Positions 1 to 9,400 of a DNA stretch of 32,681 nt are shown here, piece by piece. How positions within the stretch are numbered: the first letter of the stretch is position 1; the number at the start of each line of letters is the position of its first letter. Below the pieces are notes generated by a model. It saw only the letters and a list, made by a program, of their open reading frames with translations, ran no database searches and was not told the DNA's origin. The position numbers and the translations under genes are program-made. The stretch covers positions 1 to 32,681 of the forward strand of contig NZ_VWXK01000048.1 of NCBI RefSeq assembly GCF_011752565.1. The letters are read 5' to 3'. The DNA comes from Pantoea sp. Ap-967. GTDB taxonomy: Bacteria; Pseudomonadota; Gammaproteobacteria; Pseudomonadales; Pseudomonadaceae.

Positions 1-4
1 ATCC

Positions 5-225
5 GGTAGGAGCGAGCGCAGCTCGCGAACACCGGCAAGGCCGGTGCCAAACCCCCGCAGGGCTGCGATGCAGCCCATCGCGAGCTCTGCTCGCTCCTAC
101 CAGGCCAGCGTAAATCCTTGCCCCGATCCGGTAGGCGCGAGCGCAGCTCGCGATCACCGGCAAGGCCGGTGCCAAAGCCCGCGGGGCTGCGATGCAGCCC
201 ATCGCGAGCTTTGCTCGCTCCTACC
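5..225. repeat. Tandem pair of REP-like palindromes
   Basis: Two copies of a ~97-bp imperfect palindrome lie about 125 bp apart (5-101 and 130-225). Each has outer arms of about 24 bp (5-28 against 78-101; 130-153 against 202-225) with the GGTAGGAGCGAGC...GCTCGCTCCTACC type of end, differing by one or two bases. Inside are smaller inverted repeats such as ACCGGC-AAG-GCCGGT. This is the organisation of Pseudomonas repetitive extragenic palindromes, here a tandem duplication. The second copy runs into the stop codon of the last gene (TAG at 221-223), so it sits immediately at the 3' end of the operon. There it could protect the mRNA 3' end or end transcription; that role is inference. Confidence 0.85.
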
Positions 226-616
226 CGGCCTGCAGCAGCCGCCAACCCAACGCCTCGCCTTCCGCCACCGTCGCCGCCGTGCGGTAACGAATACCGAAGA
301 CCTGCTCACCCATCTGCCCCATCTCGTCGAAATGCGCCCGCCGTGCGGCATCTTCCAGCACGCTGATGATGCCGCGGCACAACCCGGCAAACGCCACTTT
401 GTGCTGCTTCAACCACTGGGTCCGCAACTTGCGGTCCTCGTGGGGCTCGTCGTCACCGGGCTCGCGGTAGATCAGCACGAACGCCTCGCCCCGGGCCATC
501 AGGGCATCGAGCTCCCGCGCCCATTGTTGGCTGTAGCCTGGCACCACCGCCTCCGGCTCGATCAGGCACAGGGGGAAGGTACGGATATCGTGGACCTGAA
601 AATCTTCAACGTTCAT
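221..616 (-). CDS. Small conserved-looking protein of unknown function, last gene of the siderophore operon
   Basis: Encodes 131 aa starting MNVEDFQVHDIRTFPL and ending GWRLLQAG. I do not recognise the family. The protein is soluble-looking, with no signal peptide or membrane segment. It has a hydrophobic beta-like stretch (AFVLIYRE, ~residue 45), a charged linker, then an amphipathic region with KVAFAGLCRGIISVLED. The alternation suggests a small alpha/beta fold, distantly like STAS/SpoIIAA-type proteins, but that is a guess. The start at 616 overlaps the 3' end of the MT-TE gene by 11 bp, which indicates translational coupling and operon membership. Longer upstream starts in the same frame would run deep into the MT-TE coding sequence and are unlikely. 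The stop lies inside a REP element. A role in siderophore assembly is suggested only by context. Confidence 0.75.
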   Translation of the reverse strand: MNVEDFQVHDIRTFPLCLIEPEAVVPGYSQQWARELDALMARGEAFVLIYREPGDDEPHEDRKLRTQWLKQHKVAFAGLCRGIISVLEDAARRAHFDEMGQMGEQVFGIRYRTAATVAEGEALGWRLLQAG

Positions 617-2270
617 GTTCGATCTCGTTCGTGTTGAGGGAATGCTGCAGCGCCTCGCCCAGCCAGCCAAGCAGCTCGGCGCGGCGTTCGCGCAGGAAGA
701 AATGGCCACCGTCGACCTGCCGCCAGTCAAAGCCCGCACCGGCGTGGCGGCGCCACAGCCGCGCAGCCTCCAGGGGAACCAGGTGGTCGTCGCTGGCGGC
801 AACCATTACCAGCGGGTTGTGCACCTGGGCGGCGGCGTCGGCGCAGTAGCCTTCGGCCAGGGCACTGTCGTTGCGCAGGATCGGGGCCAGAGTGCGCATC
901 ATCTGCTCGTCGGCCAGCACCGCTTCGGGGGTGCCGCCCAGGTGCCGCACTTCGGCAGCGAACTGCGCCTCGTCATAGCTTGACACCTTGCGCAGCAGCG
1001 GCAGGCTCGGCGCCGGGCAAGCCATCAGGAACAGCAGCCGCGGCGGCCGGCCACGGGCACTCAACGCACGGGCCACCTCGAATGCCACCTTGCAGCCCAG
1101 GCTGCAGCCCAGCAAGGCCCAGGGCTGGTCGGCCCAAGGTTCGATCAGCGCCACCAACTGCTGTACCAGCGTGGCCATGTCGTCGATGCCTGGCTCGGCA
1201 ATGCGCCCCTCGCGCCCCGGCAGTTGCACCGGGTGAATGCGCCAGGCGCTGTTCTCAAGCTGCCAGTGGCGGTACACCGACGCACCACCGCCCGCATAGG
1301 GCAGGGCGAACACCGGGTGGCCCTGGCTGCGGTCCGGTTGCCCGAACGGCAGCCACGGGCTGGATGCGCTGCCACCGAACGCAGCATCCAGGCGCGCCGA
1401 GCGCCCGGCCAGGGCGCGGGCCACCGTAGCATCGACCGCACCGGCCTGGGCGGTTTTGCGCAGGTGCAGCACACGGTAGTCGGCGCGGCCATCGGTCAGC
1501 GCCTGGAACAGGCTGGAGCCGGGCTCGGCGAGAAAGCGCTCAAGCTCGGCGCGCAGTTCAGGGTTGCCATGCTCGGCCAGCACCTGGCGCAGGCGCAGGG
1601 CCACCTGCGGCGGCGCCGCCTGGCGGGCCGCCACCACCTGGGCGGCCACCGAGCGCTCGCTGAGCAGTTCGAAGCCGCATTGGGCCAATGCGCTGCGAAT
1701 GGGCGCCAGGCTCGCGGTATCGAACACATCGGCGTAGCAGAAATGGCCGCCCTCGCGCAGCACCCGCCAGGCATGGCCGAAGAACGCTGGCAAGTCGCTG
1801 TAGGCGCCGGACGACTCAAGGTTCAGCAGTAGATCGACACTGTTGCCTGGCACCGGCAGCTGGCAGGCATCGGCGATCTGCAGGCGCAGGCGGGCGTGCC
1901 GATGGCGGTTGCGGCAGTAGGCGATGTTGGCCGCCGACAGGTCGATGCCAGTGAGCGTGCGTGGCCGGTAGTGCTGGGCCATCAGCGCCAGCGCACCGCC
2001 ACGACCGCAGCCGACATCGAGCACCTGGCAGCCGTCCACCGGCAACTGCCCCAGCACTTCCAGCACCAGCCGCGCCTGGTCGGCGCCGGGCTCGCCGGCT
2101 GCGACCTGGCGTGCAGCCTGGTCGGCCAGCCCTGCAACGGGCCGGTAGCCCCAGTTCAGGTACAGGGCATGCTCGGCAAGGCCAGCGGCCTCCAGCAATT
2201 CGGCCAGCCCGGCGTAAGCCTGGCGGTTGCGTTGCAGCGACGGGTCCTGCAGGGCAACGGCGCTGTTCAT
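606..2270 (-). CDS. Methyltransferase-type II thioesterase fusion (Ser nucleophile)
   Basis: A 554-aa two-domain protein. The N-terminal half (~60-230) is a class I SAM-dependent methyltransferase, with motif I VLDVGCGRGGAL near residue 83 and a post-I acidic residue in LTGID. The C-terminal half (~315-545) is an alpha/beta-hydrolase of the type II thioesterase family: FALPYAGGGAS, LPGREGR, nucleophile elbow GCSLG with Ser390, Asp in ASDDH, and the final GGHFFL histidine. Type II TEs usually clear misprimed carrier proteins. Since neither megasynthase carries a TE, this one could also release the product. The methyltransferase may supply an N- or O-methyl group. The start is the ATG at 2270, which overlaps the reductase stop as ATGA; an earlier in-frame start at 2576 would overlap the reductase by 300 bp. 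It is paralogous in layout to the gene at 26206-27789. Confidence 0.9.
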   Translation of the reverse strand: MNSAVALQDPSLQRNRQAYAGLAELLEAAGLAEHALYLNWGYRPVAGLADQAARQVAAGEPGADQARLVLEVLGQLPVDGCQVLDVGCGRGGALALMAQHYRPRTLTGIDLSAANIAYCRNRHRHARLRLQIADACQLPVPGNSVDLLLNLESSGAYSDLPAFFGHAWRVLREGGHFCYADVFDTASLAPIRSALAQCGFELLSERSVAAQVVAARQAAPPQVALRLRQVLAEHGNPELRAELERFLAEPGSSLFQALTDGRADYRVLHLRKTAQAGAVDATVARALAGRSARLDAAFGGSASSPWLPFGQPDRSQGHPVFALPYAGGGASVYRHWQLENSAWRIHPVQLPGREGRIAEPGIDDMATLVQQLVALIEPWADQPWALLGCSLGCKVAFEVARALSARGRPPRLLFLMACPAPSLPLLRKVSSYDEAQFAAEVRHLGGTPEAVLADEQMMRTLAPILRNDSALAEGYCADAAAQVHNPLVMVAASDDHLVPLEAARLWRRHAGAGFDWRQVDGGHFFLRERRAELLGWLGEALQHSLNTNEIEHER

Positions 2271-3400
2271 CGGTGGCTCTCCTGGGCCTGGGCCTGGGCA
2301 TGCTGTACCTGGGCATAGTGAAGTGGGTCTGGCCAGGGCACCGGTGGCGGCAAGCAGTGCACCTCGCGGGGCTGGCCCACGGCGCGCATGATGCCCAGCC
2401 AGGCCTGGCCATGGGCCTGCCACCAGGCGGGTTGGTGCACGGCGGCGGTGGGGTCCAACAGCTCGTCCAGCGCCGCGCCGATGGCCTGGGGGAAGTCGCT
2501 GTGCACGGCCTGGGCCAGGCTCGGGCCGTCGCCAGGGCCGAAGGTGACCGCCGTGGGCTGGCGATTGAAACGGCAATCGGCATGGGCCTCGGGGGCCAGC
2601 AGGTAGGAGGCTGCGGCGTCGTCACGCTGGTAGTCCGGGGCATAGATCGGGTGGCTCCACACCACCGGGCCATAGCTGTTGACCAAGGTCACATGGCCCT
2701 CCGGGCCGCCGATGGCGATGCGGTGCATCACCAGGCTGTGGTGGTCGGGGTCGTTCGGGTCGAGCCAGTCCTGCAGGTGCAGGGCGAAGGGCACCGTGCC
2801 GAAGCGCCCCTGCAAGGCACGAAACGGCATGGGCGGGCCCTCCGGCAGCGGCGCCGCGCTGCAGCTGAAGCTGGCCGCCGGGCCGCCCAATGCGCGTTGC
2901 ACCAGGTCCAGGCTGGAGTACAGCAGTTGCAGGCTGGTGGTGATCTCGACGAACGCCGGGGCACGCCGCTCGGCACTGGCCCGGGCATAGCCGATCAGCC
3001 GCCGCCCGGCCGGCAGGTGCGGGTAGAAGGTGCACACCTGGTAACGGCAGCCATGGGCGTGGCCCACAGCCTGCAGGCGGGCGATGTCGGTGGGGTGCGC
3101 CGGGTGCTCCTGGAGCACATGGATACCCCGTTCGAGCAGGGCGCGGGCAATGTTCGAGCCGTCGCCGCCGACAATGGCGCTGCGCACCACCACGCAGGCT
3201 ACCTGGATGTCCGCCGGCAGCTGTTCCACGCTTTGGTACAACGCCACCCCCAGGCGCTCGGCCAGCGCCCGCGAGCGCTGGCTGCCACGGGCCAGGATGC
3301 CGGCCAGGCGATAGCCCGGCAAGGTGCCGCCGGCCAGGGCGGCCAGGTAGTGCTCACCGAAGCGGGTGCCGCACACCAGTACCTTCACCGGGGCGCTCAT
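2267..3400 (-). CDS. Thiazolinyl imide reductase (YbtU/Irp3/PchG family)
   Basis: A 377-aa cytosolic oxidoreductase. Family members (Irp3/YbtU in yersiniabactin, PchG in pyochelin) use NADPH to reduce one carrier-bound thiazoline to a thiazolidine. What is visible: an N-terminal Rossmann start VKVLVCGTRFGEHYLAAL, where the G-T-x-F-G-E/x-x-Y pattern is typical of the family; QEHPAH near residue 95; and CTFYPHLP followed by GRRLIGYARA. The length fits the family (~350-370 aa). The start at 3400 overlaps the upstream PKS stop as ATGA, and its stop overlaps the next start the same way, so translation is coupled on both sides. Its presence predicts that one of the two rings made by the Cy domains of the 4161-aa protein ends up as a thiazolidine. 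Confidence 0.92.
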   Translation of the reverse strand: MSAPVKVLVCGTRFGEHYLAALAGGTLPGYRLAGILARGSQRSRALAERLGVALYQSVEQLPADIQVACVVVRSAIVGGDGSNIARALLERGIHVLQEHPAHPTDIARLQAVGHAHGCRYQVCTFYPHLPAGRRLIGYARASAERRAPAFVEITTSLQLLYSSLDLVQRALGGPAASFSCSAAPLPEGPPMPFRALQGRFGTVPFALHLQDWLDPNDPDHHSLVMHRIAIGGPEGHVTLVNSYGPVVWSHPIYAPDYQRDDAAASYLLAPEAHADCRFNRQPTAVTFGPGDGPSLAQAVHSDFPQAIGAALDELLDPTAAVHQPAWWQAHGQAWLGIMRAVGQPREVHCLPPPVPWPDPLHYAQVQHAQAQAQESHR

Positions 3401-6400
3401 GCTGCACCTCCGGCCAGGCTGGCCAGCGGCGCGTCCCAGCTTGCCGGGTCATCGACCAGGCGCGCCAGCAGTTGCTCGAAGCGGCCCATCACGGCCTCGC
3501 CCACGGCCTCATCGAGCCGGTCGCGGCGCAGGTCGAGGTTGTACAGCAGGGCGCTTTCCTCCTCCAGCACCTGCAGGTGCAGCCAGGTGCCCGGTTGCGA
3601 GGCAACCTCATAGCTGGGCATGCCCAGCAGCGGGTCGCTGGTTTCGGCAATCGCGTAGGTGGTGCGCACGCCCAGCAGGCTGGTCATCGCCACCGTTGGC
3701 AGGGCCGCCAGGCCATGGGCATCGAGCACCTGGGCCGGGGTGACCAGGCAGGCCGCCAGGCGCTGTTCCAGGGCGCTTGCGCAGTCCCTGGCCAGCGCGG
3801 CGAAGCTTGGCCGTGCCGGGTCGCAGGGCAGCAGGGCCAGGTCGCTGGCATCGAGCACCAGGTTCATCACCTCGGCGTGCAGCGGCTTGCGGTCGGGGTA
3901 GTCCAGGCGCAGGGCGAAGGCCTGCCCTTGGCCCAGGGGCAGCAGCGCGGCGGCGTACACGGCAGCGAGCACGGCACTGGCCGGCAGGTTCGCCTGCAGG
4001 CCGCGCTGCTTGAGCGCCAACCAGCGCTCACGCGGCAGCGCGGCGCGCCAGATGCGGTAGCTGGCCGGGCCCGCCCCGCTGGCGGCTAGCGCCAGCGGCG
4101 GCGGGCAACTGGCAGTGCCCTGGCGGTAGGCAAGCAGCTGCCCGGTGCAGGCGTCGGTGTCGGTCAGGGCCTGCTCGCAGGTGAAGTAGTCGCGGGCGCT
4201 GAAGTGCAGGGTGGGCAACGTCCGCTGCGGCTCGCTCAACCACAGGTAGGTTTCACGCAGGATCACCCGCACGCTTTCGATGTCGATCAGCGCGGTGTCC
4301 ATGCGCAGGTGCAGGCGCAGTGTGCCGTGGTCCAGGCGGCTGGCGTGCCATTGCAGCGGCAGGCCACTGACGGCGGCGGGTTCGCGCGACCATTGGGCGC
4401 GCCGTGTGGCCAGGGCCAGGTCGCGTTCGCTGGCCGGGCGGTCGCGCCAGTCGTCCAGGGCGATCACCAGGCGCGCATCGTCCGGGGCCAGGCGCAGGCG
4501 GCCATGGCGGTCGAGGTGCGCGCGTGTCATCGGGTGGCGCGCCAGCAAGCGGTTCCAGGCTTGTTCGAACGCGCCGAGGTCGAAGCTGGCGGGCTTGTCG
4601 TATTCCACGTACAGCAGCGCTGGCAGGTCATCCAGTGCCTGGCGGCGGGCCCTGAGGCCGGTGAGTGGTGCGTCGTCATCGGCTTGCGCCAGCGCATCGC
4701 CATTGGCCGCCAGCCACTGCCCGCCGCGTGCCTGCAACTGCTCCAGGCCTTGGCGCAGCGGTGCCCATGCCGAGGCCGGCGCGGCTTCGGCGGTGGGCTT
4801 CAGGCGCCGCTCCAGGCCGTTGGCAAAGCGCTCGAAGGTGGTGAACTCGAAGGCTTCCTGGGCCGACAGCAGCACGCCTAGGTCGCGCTTGAGGGTTTCG
4901 CACAGCTCCAGCAGCAACAGCGAATCCAGGCCCAACTGGGCCAGGGGCGTGTGCGCCTGGATATCGCTGGCTGGGCATTGCAGCAACGCGGCCAGGCGTG
5001 CGCGCAGGTCGTCGGCCACCGTGCTGGCAGGCGCTGCCGCGTCACCCAGTTGCGCGCACAGCGCTTGCAGGGTGTCGGCTTCGTAGAGCGCCTGCGCGCC
5101 CAGGCGCACGCCGAACTGCTGCTCGATACGCTCGGCCAGGTCGAGCAACAACAGCGAGTCCAGGCCCAACTGGATGAGACGGGTGTCGGCGGCGATGGCT
5201 TCCGGGGCGCAGCCGGCGATGCTGGCGATCAACTGCCGCAGGCGCTCGGGCAGGGCCGGGCTGGCGGGTGCCGCGCTGGGTTGGGCTGGAGCGGGTGAAG
5301 GCTGCGCGGGGGTTTCACGCGACAGGCCGGCAAAGCGCCGGGCGGTGGCCGAGGCCTGGGTGATACGGGCCCAGTCCAGGCGTGCCGGCATCAGCATGGC
5401 GTTGGCACTGCCGGTGGCTGCGCCAAGCAGCGCCAGGCCCTGTGCGGTACTCAAGCCGAGCATGCCGCGCTCGGCCAACTGCGCCACCAGCGGTGCGCGT
5501 TGCGGCTGGCCGATTTCGCCCCACAGGCCCCAGGCCAGGGCCAGGGTGTCGTGGCCGCGGGCATTGCGCTGGCTGGCCAGTGCCTCCAGGCGGGCGTTGG
5601 CCCAGGCATGGGCGCCCTGGCCCTGAGGGCCGAGCACGCTGGCGGCGGAGCTGAAGTACAGGGTCAGGGCCGGGGCCAGTTGCGCCTGGTGGCGGTCCAG
5701 GGCCAGGGCTGGCAGCAGTTTGCTGTCCAGGCAGCGGGCCCAGTGCGCCGCGTCGTACTGGCGCAGCGGCGCATCGTGCAGCACCCCGGCCAGGTGTACC
5801 ACCCAGCCCAGTTTCGGGCCACGGGCCAGGCGCTGCAGGGCCGCGTCGAAGGCCTGGGTGTCGAGCACATCGGCCTGGCTGTCGACCTCCACCTGCACGC
5901 CCCGGGCGCGCAGGCGGTCGAGGCGGCGCTGCTCGTCGGCAGCGGGGGCACGGCGGGCCAGGATCACCAAGTCGTCGGCGCCTTGGTCGGCCAGCCACGC
6001 CGCCACCGCCAGCCCCAGTTCGCACAGGCCGCCGATCAGCACATGGCGGCCCTCTGGGCGCATCGGCGTGGCGGGCAGCGGCACCGCCTGCAGTTGGCGT
6101 TGGTACAACTGGCCTGCGCGCAATGCCAGCACCCGCAGGTCGGCAGGTTGCGGCGCGGCCAACAGGCCGAGCAGCGTCTCGGCCGCCACCGGGGTATCGC
6201 TGTCGAGCAAGCAGGCGTGCAGGGGCGCCAGTTCTTGCACGGCCACCGCCAGCAGCCCGGCGTCACCGGCATCGGCCCAGTTTTCGGCCGTATCGTCAGG
6301 GGTGACCACGAAGCAGTCGCGGCGCAGCACCGCCAGGGCCGGGCGCTGGGCGAGCCCGGCCAGTTGCTGCAGCAGCGCCGGCAAGCTGCCCGAAGCCAGG

Positions 6401-9400
6401 CACACCGCATCGTAATCGGCCAATGGCAGGCTGCCGAGGTCGCTGCAAGCGCTCACGTCCACTTGCACCCCATGGCGGGCGAAGCCGTTCAGGTCGGCCT
6501 GTTCGCCCAGCCACAGCAGGCGCCGGGCGGTGCTGCCGCGTGGGGTTTCGAGCGGCTGCCAGTGCCAGGCGTACAGGCTGCCCTGGTCGGGCCATTGCGC
6601 GGCCGCGGGGAAGCGCCGGGGGCCATGTTCAAGGGCCAGCCACACCCGGCCATCGGCGTCTGCCGCGCAGGCCTGTTGCGGTTCGGTTTGCAACCACGCC
6701 TGGGCCGGCGCGGCCTGGTCCTGGCGCCAGTGCAGGCTGTGCAGGTCCTGGGCATCGAGGGCCAGGCGCGCCAGCAGGCGGTCGAGCAGGCTGTCATCGG
6801 CGCTGCCGGCCAGCGCCTGGCGCGCCTGGCTGACCTGGCGGCGCAGGTTGCGCGGTTGCTGCAGGCGGGCGCTGAGCAGCGGCTGCCACTGGCCTTCGGC
6901 ATGCCGTGCGCTGACCTGCAGCAGGTGGCTGTCGGGCTCCAGGCGCAGGTGCAGGGGCGCCGGCAGCGAGGCCGGGTCCAGGTGCCAGTGCAGGGCCTGC
7001 AGGCAGGTGTCGGCGGGCCTGCCCACGGTACGCACCAGCCAGCCCAGGACCGTGCCCGGCGAAGGCTGCTCCAAGGTTTGCACCACGCTGTGCATCACCG
7101 GCTCCGGTACTGCGGCCTGTGCCTGTTGCGGCCATTGCGCGAGGATGATCTGCTCGCCCAGGGCATGGCTGGCCAGCTGTGTGCCGGGGTAGCCGTCGCA
7201 GCGCTGGAAACCGGCCGCTGTGGCGGCGGCCTGCCACTGGGCGAAGCTTGCGAACAGCTCGCCTTGGCGGCCATCGGCCGGGTCCAGCGGCGGCACCAGC
7301 GGGCCGAAAACGAAGTCGAAGAGTTTCTTCGGCTCGATGATTTCGCGCATCAGCAGGTGGCCGCCAGGGGCCAGGCGGGTGGCCAGGTTGGCCAGTACGG
7401 TGCGCAGGTTCGGCGCATTGTGCAGCACGTTGGCGGCGATGATCAGGTCGAAGCCGGTCGGCAGGCCCTGCTCGGCGGCTGGCTGGTTCATGTCGAAGGC
7501 CTGGTAGCGCATGAACGGCACGGCTGCGAACTTGTGCCGGGCGCGGCCGAGGAACAGCGGGCCGACATCGGTGAACCAGTATTCGCTGCAGCTGCCCTCG
7601 GGCAGCTGCGCCAGCACGTCGCGGGTGGTGCCGCCGGTGCCGCCGCCTACTTCCAGAATGCGCAGGGGCCGGCCACGGGAAGCCAGGCCGTGCACCGCCG
7701 CGGCGGCAATCTGGTTCAGGTAGCGCGACCAGGGTTGCTCCTGGTACATGTGCTCGACATCGTCGGTGGCCGCACCCGGGAACACCACGCTGACCGGGTC
7801 GACCCGCCCGGCGAGCATGTCGGCCAGGCGTGGCCCGGTGCGCTCCACCAGCACGGCCAGTTGTTCATAGCCCAGCTCGCGCATGGTCGACAGCCACGGC
7901 CCGGGGGCGGGCAATTGCGCTTGGCGCAGGTTGGCGTATCTGCCACCTTGGGCGTCCAGCAGCCCGGCGCCGGCCAGGTCGCGCAGCAGGCGCGCGAACA
8001 GCCCGCGCAGGCCAGGCGCCGCACCGGCCTGGGCCAGGCACTGGTCGACATCCAGCCACTGCCCGGGCGCGGTGCACACGCCCAGGGCGGCGAAGGCCTG
8101 GCCGACATAGGCACTGTGCAGGGCATCGACACCGCGCTGCTCCAGCGCCAGGCCCGACAAGTCGAGCGCAGCGCCCTGTTGTTCGGCGGCCTGCGCGGCG
8201 GCGGCGTTCAGGGCTTGCCAGTCGTCTGCTGGCACTGGCGCGGCTACTGGGCTGGCCACGGGCGCGTTGTACCAGCAGCGCTGGCCTTCGAACGGCGCGG
8301 TGGGCAGCAGTGCGCGCTGGCGGGGGCGCCGGGCGGCGAGGGCGTGATGGTGCCAGGCCGGCGCCTCGGCCAGGGCCAGTTCAAGCAGTGCGGGGTCGGC
8401 GGCGCCGCGCTGCCACACGCCGATGGCCGCCGCTTCGTGCTGGGTGAACGCCTCCAGCTGGCCGTCGGCGAAATCTTGCAAGGCATCGACCAGCGCCTGG
8501 CGGCTCTCGCCCACCAGCAGCAGGCGCCGCGGGTACAGGCTGCGGTGGTGCACGCTGGTGGCGGCGTAGTCGTGCAGGTCGCCCTGGCTGTCTTCCAGGC
8601 ATTGCGCATGGCGCCGTGCCAGTTCGGCCAGGGCCTGCTCGCTGCGGGCACTGAGCAAGAGCAGGGCAAGCCCTGGCATTGGCTCGAAGGCCAACGCCGG
8701 GGCTTGTTCCAGGATCGCATGGCAATTGGTGCCGCCGATGGCGAAGGCGCTGACCGCTGCCCGTCGTGGGCCGTCGCCGGCCGGCCATGGCAGCAGCATC
8801 TGCGGCACATAGAACGGGCTGTGGGCGAAGTCGATGGCCGGGTTGGGCTGGTCGAAGTTCAAGCTGGGTGGAATCTGCCCATGGTGCAGCGCCAGCGCGG
8901 CCTTGAGCAGGCTGGCGACCCCCGCGGCGGTGTCCAGGTGGCCAAGGTTGCCCTTGACCGAGCCCAGGGCGCACCACGGGCTGGTCGGCCCGGCTTGCCA
9001 GGCGCGGCACAGGGCCTGCACTTCGATCGGGTCGCCCAGCGGCGTGGCGGTGCCGTGGGCCTCCACCAGGCCGATGCTGGCCGGGGCCACGTCGGCCAGG
9101 TGCAAGGCCTGGCCGATCACCTGTGCCTGGCCTTCCGGCGAAGGGGCGGTATAGCCGGCCTTGCTGGCGCCGTCGTTGTTCACCGCCGAGCCGCGCAGCA
9201 CCGCCAGAATCGGGTCGCCGTCAGCCAGCGCGGCGTCCAGGCGCTTGAGCAGCACCACACCGACGCCGTTGCCGATGGCCGTGCCGTCTGCCTGGGCATC
9301 GAACGGCCGGCACAGGCCGTCGGCGGAGAAGATCATGCCCGGCCGGTGCAGGTAGCCGGCCTGCTGCGGGAAGCCGATGCCGGCTCCCCCGGCCAGGACC

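Noticed and set aside
606..2576. Longer start (2576) for the MT-TE protein
   Set aside because: It would overlap the reductase gene by about 300 bp; the extension is Arg/Pro-rich shadow sequence. The ATG at 2270 gives the ATGA overlap seen throughout the operon.
3397..3700. C-terminal thioesterase in the second megasynthase
   Set aside because: No GxSxG elbow or hydrolase fold motifs occur after the Cy domain; the protein ends about 60 residues after the WLH motif.
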